From the NCBI GenBank assembly GCA_020205615.1, contig CM035167.1, positions 62,065,436 through 62,129,435 on the forward strand: 64,000 bases of DNA, given 5' to 3'. Position numbers and translations under genes: made by a program. Below are positions 45,350 to 57,414 of this stretch, in pieces (within the stretch, counting starts at the first letter, position 1; each line of letters begins with the position of its first letter). Under the pieces are notes generated by a model. It was given only the letters and a program-made list of their open reading frames with translations, had not been told where the DNA came from and ran no database searches. The stretch is from Panax quinquefolius. Its lineage: Eukaryota; Streptophyta; Magnoliopsida; Apiales; Araliaceae.

Positions 45350-45969
45350 TTACATTTGACGTAGGGCATTCTCAAAATCTTTGCTAGCCAGACCGGCAAT
45401 AATATCTCTACTAATAGTGTGTTGGGTCTGTCCTGCTTCTACCGGATACCTAGCTACCTGCTGTTGGAAATCCACATGAGAACTCCTATGTATATAGGAC
45501 ATCCTCTCCAACTTCCGTTGTTTAGTCTTTAGCTCCTGCTTGAGCTCAAAGACTTCACATCTCAGCTCTTGGACCTTGTCCTTAGCTAGAATTCTATCAT
45601 CGTGCTCCTCTTCCCACATTCCCTCCATGCTAGTCTTGTCCTCACGGATAGCTTGGAGTTCCTCTTTCAACCCCTTAACCTCTTGGCAGCAATGGACATT
45701 CCTATCCAATACTGACATAAATAATGCCTTCATCGATTCCCCCGTAGATAACTCCTTTGTAGGTGGAACCTGGTCAAAGGACATCACGTCCACCTCCTCC
45801 TCTAGCATGCCATCGAATATAGACATATAGTCTAAATTATCAGAGTCTCCAGATTCGACTGTCACCACCTCTGGTTCTACTGCTACGGGATTTGGTAGTA
45901 TCTCTCCCAATTAACCGAATCCCCGCTCACTATATGTATGTCTCTATACATATCATTTTCTCCTGACAT
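45350..45969 (-). pseudogene. Extra coiled-coil ORF in the leader of element E, one frameshift
   Basis: This lies between the PBS and gag, same strand. It starts MSGENDMYRDIHIVSGDSVN at ATG 45969, shifts frame near 45905, and continues open for about 186 codons. The second part has an acidic section (SGDSDNLDYMSIFDGMLEEE) and a long charged helix with heptad-like spacing (EVKGLKEELQAIREDK, VFELKQELKTKQRKLERMS). It ends RQM at 45350. There is no match to gag or pol domains. The fragment at 27330-27841 has the same layout and a matching N-terminal motif. The function is unknown; an accessory or Gag-assembly role is only a guess. Confidence 0.65.
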
Positions 45970-46135
45970 CTACAATAAACAATATAGTTTGATTAGTACA
46001 CGTCAGTAAATAATAGATACACATAACATAATATAATGCATTTTTATAAGGTTACCTTCCATCTTTTACTTCTTTATTCTTTCTTAAGGTTATGACTTAA
46101 GGTTCTATTTTCCCCCATTAAGTTTTGTAACATAG

Positions 46136-46147
46136 GCTTTGATACCA
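46136..46147 (-). other. Primer-binding site of element E, initiator-Met type
   Basis: The minus strand reads TGGTATCAAAGC, three bases after the LTR end CTACA. It differs from the usual TGGTATCAGAGC by one base. Confidence 0.88.
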
Positions 46148-46150
46148 ACT

Positions 46151-49100
46151 TGTAGCGCCCCCAAATCCGGGTATCTTCCAACCCGACAGATGGTGCTATA
46201 CTGTAAAACATTCATACATTCATTCAATTGAAAAGTCTCAAAGAACGAACATAACTTCTATATATTTAAAGTAATATTTACATTTCCCAAGTTCTATACC
46301 CATTACAAAGGTTCTTTATCATAATATCAGTTACATTACAATAATAGACCTATACTATTACAAGAGCCGAACAACAATCGCCTTAGCTTTTCCTTTATCC
46401 TTTTTCGATCCTTCGAGATGTTCAGTCTTAGCTGCATTCATATGGTTCAAGCAAGAGTGAGCATAACTAGCTCAGGAAGTATAACAATTTAATAACAACA
46501 TGCTTGGAACATACGAATCGTATATCTTCAATAACTGAACAATAGTTATGAAGTACTATTGATAATACAAAATAGCACTTCATCTTTCTTTCAAAATGTT
46601 TTACAATCATAACTATATTTAGCAAAATATTTACTCCGGTCAAAGACCTCGAGCATTCATTCTTTATTGGAAAGGGATAACCTGGAACTAAGTCTGTAAG
46701 CCCGATATTACTTACGTGCACTTCTAGGTGATCAGCCTATTATACTCTATGTTGATCAATACTACATTCATTAAACGTATGTACGTTTAATCATTTGGAA
46801 ACCTCACATGCCTGTCGTTTTATCGACAAAACATTTGTTTAACATTTCCAGCCTTCTTTTAAAAACCATTTCAAGTAGTTGACAAAAGATAACAACATTT
46901 GATAATAGAGGAATAGATTATCAATAATCCACGCAATATATCAAGTCTAGCCAAAGGAATTGGTTGTAGCTTCAACATATCTAAATTCATGCGAAAGAAT
47001 ACATGAACTTCAAACACTTGTTCAGATTGAACTGAGACAAGAGTTAGAATACTTGCCTTTAGTGTCTGCTACGGTATATTAACTTTAGGTTCAAATCGTT
47101 CAAGTCTCTACAATACACGATTACATAATGCCTTACATTAGGTCACATACAATCAAGTATGTATATGACTATATTGTATCCTTCATCTCAATCTAATTGT
47201 GTATTAGATTCAGTTACTATTCGTTATGGTTTATCATTATCCTTGCATTTATATTCAACTAGGTTATCTCAACCTTTATACAACATTCTTAAGGTTTAAC
47301 AAAGTTTAAACAATGTTATATTACGTTCCTTAGGTTGTGATTTCTTTTAAATCAATTAACTTTCTTTTCATTGTAATTAAAAACATTCATTGTTATTCTT
47401 GTTCTGAGACTAGCGCTGCGGCGCGAGTCCTTACTTAGTGGGCCACGCTGCGGCGCAACACTCCAGAAGATTTTTATATTGTACATGGCGCTGCGGCGCC
47501 ACAAATTGTACTACGGTTCGCGCTGCGGCGAACTCTTGAAGTGTGCTCGAATCACATGCACATCATGGCACATGACTCATTTAGCCTAGGGTTGGCGCCG
47601 CGGCGCCAACTCTGTGCACTAGAAAAAAATTCTGTCTTTAAATTTTGTGAACTTCCCGGATGCATAACTTCTTCATTATAAGTCTGAATTAGCTTGTTCA
47701 AAAGCTTGCGGTTCACAAATTACGTAATCTACGCGTTCATGCAAGAATTTTTTATATTTGACATCGTTTGCTAAAAAATCACCTACTGGTTCATTTTTAA
47801 CGAAAACGATAAACGTTCGTGAACGTTCAACGCTCGTTTCTTCGTTCTAAGTTAGAATCCGGTCATTTTCGAGTCTGCAACTCTTAAATGCCCAATATGA
47901 CTTGTCTCCATTGGAAAACAATGGTTCTGAGTTCAAACACAAAATTTGACTTCTATTCCGAGAATTTTACGAATTCGACGATTATCATCCAATCGTGCAA
48001 TTTCCGGCAATTCTTCATTCTTATGATTTGTTCAACATTATAAATGACTTCCATTCATCATGTGAACATCTCAACATACTATTTACCACAACCTATATTC
48101 ATTGTTGGATTTTTGACTTATTCTTCATGAGCTTATAACTTGTCAAATTATAAACTACTTAAGATTTTATTAATCATGACTTATGACAATTACAGTTTCT
48201 TAATCATCATACTTTACATGTTCTTCACATATAACTTTACTTATGTATACATGATACATATAATCATATAAGTTCTTTTACATCCATATCACTTCTCTTA
48301 GTAAACTCATTATAAGTTCATAATTCTTTAACATAAGTTTATAACTTATGCTAGCTTTAATAACTTATTACCAACTTATGTGGCTTAAGTTCATGACTTA
48401 CACATTCTTCTTTCTTCTTATCATTCATGTTTCTTAATCCATCTTTTCTTATCAACCTATCATGAATAGAGATAGAAGATAATTTAGAAGAAGTCTTACT
48501 TTTGAATTCTTGTTAAGATAGCTTTCTTCTTCTTCTTACAAATGAAAGTGACTTATTTGTAGCTTATTCTCTCTAATGCTTAAGTACTTTGTAATGTTGG
48601 ATTGTTTGAACAATTAACAAATGGCTTGCAAGGCTTCTCTATTTATAGAATTTGCAAGGTTAGGGTAGTTTGGTCTTTAAAATAACCCCACCTCCTTATG
48701 CACCTCCTTACTATTCATTACTTGGCTAGCACAACACTTATCTTTGGCTTGGCAATTACTCCTAAGTCTTGGTCACCACATTAACTTGGTCACCACATTA
48801 ACCATATTAATATGGTTTGCCCTATGGGTCAATTAATTCATTGGACTCTAGCTTGGGCTTGGACCAACTTAATCTTTGGGCTTTTCATTAATAAACCTTA
48901 ACTTGTTTATTAATAAATAATTGGGCCTCAACCTTTAATTTACTTAGACTTATAATAATTGTTAACCAGTCTTCCAAGTCCATTAACATTACTTAATACA
49001 TATACATATAGCTAATGTATCATTTTTCGTATTATAATTCATATATAATTTATATATGATATTTCATCCTTCGTACAAACTCGTATAAGGCTTCGTATTA

Positions 49101-49532
49101 TACTTGTTTTCATTACTTTGCACAATACCTAAGCATCATACAATTCTTACTTATTCATTACCACTTCGTCTTTCTTAACTTTTATAAATTAAGTCCGCAA
49201 GCGAAATATTACATTTTCAATAACTAGATTTTTATTACATAATCCATCTTACCTTGTCATTCAATCATTATGTATTTCTCGAAAATTCAAAAAGAAATCC
49301 TGAGCACATATCGATGAATAGTGTTTTTCGGAAAATTCCTCGGAAAATTTTTATTTTCGTCTTGGAAATTCAAACACTTTAATTCATTCACGTAGCTCAA
49401 ATACTACGATATTCTAACAGCAATAGGTCATACAATGACAACCATCTTGATAACACATAGAATAGAATTTTATTATTATTTAATTTAATAAAATCATTTT
49501 TACAATAAGATCTGAATTTATCGATCGTTACA
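46151..49532 (-). repeat. 5' LTR of element E
   Basis: 3382 bp, paired with 37092-40481. The TATA box is the reverse of 48640-48647. Five GC-rich blocks around CGCTGCGGCG lie at 47404-47620, the best-preserved set in the window. Confidence 0.92.
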
Positions 49533-49537
49533 GTATA

Positions 49538-51649
49538 AATATGCAAGAGTGAGCAAACAAAGCTCACTTGAAATAAGAATGAATAACTTTACAATATTAC
49601 AACATTTGCTAGAAATAGACTCAATAGAACTGAATGATATGTTCTATTAACATTCTGAAACATACTACTGAGGGTCTAATGACCACAAACCATGTCCATA
49701 GTTATAAGTAATCTTTCAACTTTAACTTTAACTTGATCGTATGACTATGCTTAGGGGATCAAATTTCTTCAGACAATGTATTGTGCACAACCATTTTAAT
49801 GCTAAGTGTAAACCTCTAATAAAAGAGTTGTTCATCTAAGTATTTAGAATACAAGTCCGCACCAAAGTAGGTTTGGTTTGGATACATTACAAGGTAATTT
49901 AGAATTCAACGGTCATCAACTAAGGATTAGTTGAATACAAAAGAACTAACTGTATGCTATGGAATAATCATACCTGGATCGATAATTGCAAATTAATATC
50001 ATGCTTTAGGAATAATCTAATAACATAAACATTGAATAATCATAACATAATTTGCTTGAACAATATTAAGTCAAGGTTATTGAAAATTGGGTGCTAAGCA
50101 TGCATAGTGAATAGTAATTTGAACGAGAAAGTTGTTCAATATTAGAATATTAAAATATAGTGACTTGCATGCTAAATAACAAGTTACATATTAAAGAAAC
50201 TTGCTCAATATTAAAATATAAGATTTAGAATACTTTCATCCTCATGAACAACTAGATACAAGAACTTTCTCAATAATAAACAATCTAGCTCTACGAAAGT
50301 GTAGATGTAGCAACTTGCGAAATTGTAATTGAATTAAAAGCAATAACGTACTCAACAAAAATTAAACTTGCACAATGAAGTTTTAGGGTTAGAGAACTTA
50401 CCTTGAGCACAAGCTAAACCTTACAACTTGAATCTCAATAACCTATATATATGTCATCATGACATAATTAGTCACTACAAACATTCTATATATATAAACA
50501 AGTATATAAATCATGTAAGTTTGATTTTCAATTCACATAATCGAATCACATTAATACTAATACTAGTTAACCCTTGATAACATGCTCATTCTTAGTTTAG
50601 TACTACTGAAATCATAATTTAACAGTCCTATTATTACAACATAATATTTGTTTTCAGACTTTGTGCAAATAACTAAAACTGTCATACCATTACGCTTAAC
50701 TCAACTCAATGCCTTTGAATACAAGCTAATGGCCTACCGACTGACACTGAGCTAACGACGATGAATGCCACTGCGACATAGGCGTCAATAATGCAAGATG
50801 GCACAATCATGCGGCTGAAACTTATCTTTGCTAAAATTTCAAGATCATGGCGCAAACTCCATTTCTACGACCAACCTCTAGCAATAAAGATGAACAAAAA
50901 TCCAAATTGGCCTACAAGCTCCAATCTAACAAACTAATTAACATGTAATACATACAGAGACTTCATGTAAACATATTGTAAAGGCTCTTAACATGATTCT
51001 ACCCATAAAATAACATAAACATCAAATTTACAACACCTAATTTCACTATTTTTGATAAAACTCCATTTTTGACATTTTTAATTTACATCATCACTGTAAC
51101 TTTGTTTTTCAATCAAAACAGTTAATTCATCATAACAAGTTTATGTTTATTCATCCTCTTACCAATTAAATAGTCAAATTATAATTTAAACAACTAATAA
51201 ATCCTTAATTTTACTTTAAACTAAGCCATATTCACACATATTCATATAACTCACTGTAATATGGGTTTCTCCATAAAATATATACATACATGAATTAGTT
51301 TATCTGTACTCATATATAAACTTTATGAAAACAATTCTTATAACAACAACTATCATATAAAGCTATATACATCAATAATTCATCTTTTACAAATATTTTA
51401 CAGAGAACTTTTTGGAAGAAGAAGACAACAAAATTTTAAGGAATTTTAAAAGGTTTGGATAATACATTGTATGCTAGAAGATGAAGATTTTCCTTCCTTT
51501 GATCAACAATACTTCTTTCCTCAAATTCCTTTATCAAAACCTTCTAGGATAACCTTCTTCTCTTCCTTTTTCTTCTTCTGAGTTTTTCTTCTCCTAACTC
51601 TATCTTACGTAGTAAAATATAACGTATATAGGTAATAATATATGTATTA
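49538..51649 (-). repeat. F solo LTR, middle part
   Basis: This AT-rich sequence has no gene. It contains AATATGCAAGAGTGAGCAAA near 49536, comparable to E's LTR at about 37389. It ends at TATTA (51645-51649), the target duplication of D. Confidence 0.75.
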
Positions 51650-54324
51650 TGTGACGACCCCAAAATAGGTCCATTCCATCCAACCCATTCTGAGTCGCCA
51701 AATACATGGTACAGAAACAACTACAACTTTATTATCACAACAATAAAACTGTGAGTTTAAATACAAATATTATCTTCTAGACAATATTTATACTCAAATA
51801 AATCCTCATCACATTTATTGATACATTATTTTACAATAATGGTGAGGACTACTAAACAACTCTCTCTAGAACCTTCATTCCATACCCCAGAGCTAGTACT
51901 CGCTACATTCTCGCCTCCGAGAAGAAAAATGGAACAACAAGGAAAAGGGTGAGCTCAACTAGCCCAAGAAAAGAATGTTATGACTAAGATAATATACAAC
52001 AAATTATCGTTAGTCTCCAACAGGAAAAAATCGATGAATACAACAGATAACAAGTTTCGGATCAATATTCGCGCAATGAAATAATAATTCATAGAAGAGT
52101 TACGTAGAATGAAATCTACTATAATCTATGAATTTAATACCCATCGTCAATATTTTATCCTGTAACATCAATCAATATTCATCTCAAATCAAATATTCAT
52201 CTTTTGCACTACAGGCCAAAGATATTCATCAATCGGTCATGTTCATCTCAACACTGCTCATCTTTGCACTAAAGGCCAAAGATATTCATCGATCGGTCAT
52301 GTTCATTTAAACACTGCTCATCTTTTTTTCTACAGGCCAAAGATATTCTTCAAAATCATTCATCTTTGCACTACTGTGCCAAAGATATTCAATAATATCA
52401 TCATTTAAGACCGAGGATGATGAAAAATATTTTAAAGAACGAATCCAATTGAAACAAAATGACAAGGATTAAGGATTAAGGATTCATACTTGGTTTTATC
52501 CACGTCCAAAATACCTCAAAAATAATCATAGTGGTGTAAAATTCAAGAATGATCAAAACATGGATACAATCAAAGCTAGTATCCGAATTAGATATTTTGG
52601 ACGAAAAAAGAAATTTTATTTTTCTATGAATAGTGCCGATATCGTGAATAGTCTTTGATATCGTGAATAGTGCTGAGATCGTGAATAGTAACTCCGACAC
52701 CAAAAGATAGAAATTCCACAAAAATATTTTCACGCTTCATGAATAGTACTTGTGAATAGTAATTCGTGAATAGTAACTCATGAATAGTAACTCGTGAATA
52801 GTAACTCATGAATAGTAACCCCGACATGAAAAGTTCCAAATTTGATAAAAACTTCAGATCAACATTTCAGCATAATGATATTGAAGAAATAATATCATTA
52901 CGAAAAAAAATAATATCCCTTACCTCCAAGAATCGATGCTTGGAAGGAAAGGTCAAGTGATCTTTGAATGAAACTTGTCTTTGAATAAAGAACTCTCAAA
53001 GTATGTAAATACTCACAAAATACGCTCAATAATATAGAGAGAGAGAGAAAAACTTATTTACGGTGTGATTTTCAATTCTAACTTAGCCCTCTATTTATAG
53101 GAAAATGTTAGCCCGCATGCAAGCAGCACTTGACTGCTTACCGATGGCTTTTTACCTGCTACTATTGCCACCCACCACATTTGAAATAAAATTCAGCACA
53201 TTTTTTCACCAACCACAAGTGGGGCCCACTCAATTCTAGAATTTTCCACCAAAATCAATTATAAACCTAATTTAGAATCCGACACCTCTTAAAATTCACA
53301 ACAAATCATTCATGCATTTTAAATTCGGTTCAAAATTTGTGGACATATACTCAACTTATGTATGTATAACATACCCAAAATTACCACAATCTAACTATTG
53401 GGATTAAAAATTATAACCCCATATATATCTCAAAACCCCGATTTGATTTTTAACACCTCCAATCCGATAAAATCTTGATAAAACACCTCAACAATAATTT
53501 CTTCATTAATAACCACATAAATAAATCCATCATTTATATTCATATAAAATAAATATTTCCTTATCATATGAATCAATAATTAATTATTCACAAATAATAT
53601 TCTGTAATCACATTTATAATGACGAGTCGCTCCTCAGAAAGAGGGGCTTTCAATAAGGATCTCTCCTTCTTCGGCGCGCAATTAGGTGACCAAACCTCTC
53701 CTTAGATGTAACTTTCTAGACATTGCCAATAATGTTATCTAATAATATTATTCAAATAATATGAATTATTGATCCGATAATGGGAAATATCAGTGTCTGA
53801 TGACAATTATTGAAACAATAATAATATAAAATATCAACGCAACAATTATTGAATCAATAAAATAAAATATTGAATAAGAACTCATGTGAAAATTATTGAG
53901 TAGTGCCTTCTTACGTAAGGATCAATAATTCAACAATCATGTGCACCGCGTGTCATCTTGTGCAACCACGCCAGACATCAGTATTTTAACCAATCGGTAT
54001 TCCAACAGTCTTAAATTCAGAATAACTACGCCGTTATTTATAACCACCCAAACTTTGTCGCTTTTCCTCATCCAATCGCTTTCCGTTATGGAGCCCACAT
54101 GGCATGGTTGCTCACAGGTCGTATTTAATATTCCCCAAGCATTTTAATATTCCACGACCAAATGAATATTCCCCACAAAAAATGAATATTTTATAACCAC
54201 TTGCTTATTTTGAAATATTTGCATATTTTACCCATAACTAACCACATTAATCAAATCCACCCTTACTATTTCAAAATAATAAATAAAGGAAATTCCTTTT
54301 TATTTAAAAAATTTGGGTCTTACA
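51650..54324 (-). repeat. 3' LTR of element D
   Basis: On the minus strand it runs from TGTAAGACCCAAAT to GGGGTCGTCACA, 2675 bp. The TATA box is the reverse of 53092-53099. CTTACGTAAG lies at 53910-53919. ACTATTCAC-type tandem repeats lie at 52622-52820, and units of about 60-70 bp with TTTGGCC and AGTGCAAAGATGA lie at 52195-52400. Confidence 0.88.
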
Positions 54325-54340
54325 ACCTCCCTCCTTATGA
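54325..54340 (-). other. Polypurine tract of element D
   Basis: The minus strand reads TCATAAGGAGGGAGGT directly before the LTR start TGTAAGACCC, nearly the same as in element C. Confidence 0.8.
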
Positions 54341-54870
54341 AATTTTGTCCTCGAAATTGACGTGTCGTGCACGGTGTTTCAAAAGGTAAAGATACCTCGC
54401 TTTCATTTCCGTTTCCAATTTCCGTGTCATTTCCTCTATAGCATGATTCCTCCACAAACTTTAACTTGTGGTATGACCTTTCTTGCGTAGGGACATGCTC
54501 CTTCCTATCCAAAATCTTGACAGTACCTCCTCATACGTTAAGTCTTCTACTATCTCGTCCTGGGTTCTAACTCTACGGCGTAGTTCGTCGTCCACATATT
54601 TACGTAACATCGATACGTGAAAAAGTTATGAACACGCGTCATACTTGGCGGTAAAAAGCGAGTCTATAGGCCACGCTTCCTATTCGATCGAGAATTTCAA
54701 TTGGATTAATAAATCGAAGGTTTGAGCTTTCCTCACCTCACCGATTCTCGCTTTTGAAATAACAACTTCTTGCACCTCCTTCTTCAAATTCATCACTCGG
54801 TGTGTAGCTTGAATGGCTTTAACTTTATCGATTAAAGTCGATTATACTCAGATATCATCACGTACTCAGA
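54341..54870 (-). pseudogene. pol: Integrase C-terminus and chromodomain remnant of element D
   Basis: Minus-strand fragments in several frames match element C: NPIEILDRIGSVAYRLA, a shifted [11 protein letters not shown] region, then VKILDRKEHVPT and a decayed chromodomain to about 54360. No catalytic integrase sequence is present upstream. Many frameshifts are present. Confidence 0.7.
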
Positions 54871-55850
54871 TATCATCACGTGGGTACTAGAGTTTTCATC
54901 TCCATTTCTATTATTTGTATATTATACTGAAATGAGTCTTTAATAATATCGTACTCAGTGCTTGTATACGATCTTCTACTCAACACGCCAACTACCACGC
55001 TTTGCTTTTCCAGATGGCATGGTGAAACATGTCTTTGAAATGAGTCTCCTCTTGAGTTCTTCAAGCTCTTCCCACATTCCTTGCTCCATTCGAATTTTGT
55101 ATCTCTACGAGTCACCATGATAATGTAATAGCGATTCGAGAATATCCTTCAACGAATCTCCGATAATAACCAACTAAGCCTGAAAGCTACGTATTTTGAT
55201 TACTGACTTAGGTTGCTCTCAACTGTGACTCATATCCCAACCTTGGATAGCACGTCACAATGACACCTATCGATTTACTATCGCATCGAATATGACGTCC
55301 CTTACAGAGAGTTCGGCTTAGGTGAATTCCACAAAGGAAGTCACAAGATAAAGGCTCGTGTACCAAATTTATAGTTGAATTTTAACTCCTCGAAGTTCAA
55401 TAGAGCCATTCGATATGAGATTTTAGAAATAAGTTTTGTCTGCAAAAGGTAAAAAGTCGATACAAAATTTAATATCGGTCTTTGGGAGTAAACCAAGAAA
55501 TTCTTCAGAAATACGTCGAGAAAAATCAATAACAACAGAATATTATTCAAATCGACGTGTCTTTATTCAAATCCATAACATGGACTAAGAAAACTTGACA
55601 TCCGTAATAAACGAATGACTTCATGGCTTGATATGAAAATGTTTGACTTCAATGGTTTGATTGCTCGAATTGAATAATAGGTTGCTTAGAATATGAAAAC
55701 TAACAACCTTACGAAAGCAATCAATTTTGGCATGATGAGTAGTTAACCTTAAAATCACATCAAAAGTAAATATCTCTATAAAAATAAGGTTAACAGGTAA
55801 TGTGATAGTTCCAACTTGAATCAAACAAGATTTTTTAAACAACGGATGTA
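54871..55850 (-). pseudogene. pol: Protease end and RT pieces of element D
   Basis: In order on the minus strand: a protease C-terminal piece (LPVNLIFIEIFTFDVIL, with the GMDWL part lost) at about 55842-55650; the RT entry FLDVFLKNFLVYSQRPILNF and YRMALLNFEELK at about 55550-55350. Then comes a jump over the catalytic RT core to the connection region (GYYRRFVEGYSRIA-like in mixed frames) at about 55190-55110. DTKFEWSKECGKSLKNS and an RNase H tail (ending LSRRSY) follow. No YxDD box exists, so no polymerase could be made. Confidence 0.72.
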
Positions 55851-57274
55851 ATGAAAGTTTCTCCTAACGGAGTCTCCATAAATAGGTCAAAGTCTAATTT
55901 CTCCGTAGTCAAGTTCAAACGTTGAGCGCAAGCAAGAGATAAAAGAATGGGTAGAACCGATATCTAGTAAGGTATAAACTTCGCAAGAATTTATAATTAA
56001 CTAACCTGTATAACTTCGTTCGGGTTCCTCACATTTTAATTTGGCCACGACAAACGCTCTTCCGTGAATCGTTGACTTTGACTTTTTTCGACATCCTTCG
56101 AGTCACCATTCCGTTGGACTGGGTTTCGATATCGTCTAATCTCGAGCGATATGTCCTTCTTTTCCACAATTATAACATACCTTAAACTGTTGTGGTAAGC
56201 GTTTGAATATATGTCCCTCTTTCCCGCATTTGTAACATACGACCGGTGGTCTTTCTCCTCCTCGAAACCCGGTTGCCCTTTGGTACCGACGTCTTCACAT
56301 GGTCGTTGTTGAATCTCCTCTTTTAAAATCTCCTCCCAACTCGCTTCTTCTATTTTCATGGCCACGATTACCACCGGAGTGGTTACCGCCCTTTGTCAGT
56401 ATTCTTCTTTCTCCGCCGGTTATCGTTATTCGATGATCGCTATCTTCTAGATATGATCCTCGGTTATGGTCCCTCGGTTGAACGTACTCGTTATCTCGCT
56501 TCTAACAATCGAGCCTCATTTACAACATCTCTGAATAGAGAGAAATTTATGAGAAATGAGATCTTGACGTATCGCCGGGTTTCAAACCTCTCGAAACATC
56601 CGCGTCATACGTTCCTCATTCTCCACCAAATGAGGTGCAAACCTGGATAACTCCGCAAACTTCGCCTCGTACTGGGACACCGTCATGTTATTCTGCTCTA
56701 GTCTAATAAACTCCACTTCCTTCATATGACGAATACTTTCGTGAAGTACTTGTCATTGAATCTGCTTCAAACGTCTCCCACGCGACATACCGAGAGTACG
56801 GTGGATGGAGTACGCTTCACGATTCCCACCATGTCTCGCGCCGCCGTAACATAAAAGTAGCGAATGGAACTTTCTGTTCCTTCGTGCATCCCAAGACATC
56901 GAATATCTTGGTAATTTGCTTGACCCATGTTTCCGCCATGATCGGATCTGGCTTTCCCCAGAATTCTGGTGGTCCCAACTCTTTGAACTGCTTGGCTGTG
57001 ACCACCCGTGAATTCTTTATCATTTCTCCTCAGTATTTTGAACACGAGTCTCCCTCGTCTGATTTTGCATGAACTGCAAAAAGCTTCTAAACATCCCCTC
57101 GTTCATCATCTGCTCAGTGGTGTTATTCACAGGAGGTACATTGCCAGCCTGTTGCACGTTCTCCTCGTTGTTAAGTACAGGCATCTCCACGGTCTCATTT
57201 ACTCCACTATTAATATTCTCAGTCGACATTCTCAAATCACCGCCATAAAAACAAGGGTTAATTAAGGAAATCAA
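55851..57274 (-). pseudogene. gag: gag of element D, frameshifted
   Basis: The N-terminal part, from about 57229 (MSTENINSGVNETVEMP), parallels G's gag. A shift near 57020 leads to VTAKQFKELGPPEFWGKPDP, ETWVKQITKIFDVLGC and FATFMLRRRETWWES. After further breaks, two CCHC knuckles (CYKCGKEGHIFKRL and CYNCGKEGHIARD) are readable in one frame near 56150-56230. Nearly the whole gag is present but in about four frames. It is the largest retained gene of this deletion derivative. Confidence 0.8.
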
Positions 57275-57401
57275 TCACATAATATCCCTATATCTTGACT
57301 CAACTAACAAATAAGCTTAGGTAGGACACACTTGCGAAGGATTTACTCGTCTCTCCCTCCTAGTTCTATTCCCCGATCTCCGCCAGAGATCATATCCCTA
57401 A

Positions 57402-57412
57402 GCTCGATACCA
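57402..57412 (-). other. Primer-binding site of element D, initiator-Met type
   Basis: The minus strand reads TGGTATCGAGC next to the 5' LTR, one substitution from the usual TGGTATCAGAGC core if a swapped pair is counted as local change. Confidence 0.78.
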
Positions 57413-57414
57413 AC

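Larger units (their letters stand above)
37092..49532 (-). mobile_element. Element E: nearly complete chromovirus (Tekay/Del-like)
   Basis: 12.4 kb on the minus strand. The 5' LTR is 46151-49532, then come an iMet PBS, an extra leader ORF, gag, protease, RT/RNase H, integrase with chromodomain, a PPT, and the 3' LTR 37092-40481. A perfect 5-bp duplication GTATA lies at 37087-37091 and 49533-49537. The long LTRs, iMet PBS and C-terminal chromodomain suggest the Tekay/Del branch. Coding breaks are few: several single stops and about three frameshifts. The LTRs are similar but clearly diverged, so it is not a very recent insertion. Confidence 0.92.

Noticed and set aside
45827..45910. Start of the E leader ORF at 45910
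   Set aside because: The codon there is TTG after a TAA. The upstream ATG at 45969 in another frame, with the RDIH motif shared with 27825, is the better start, with one frameshift.
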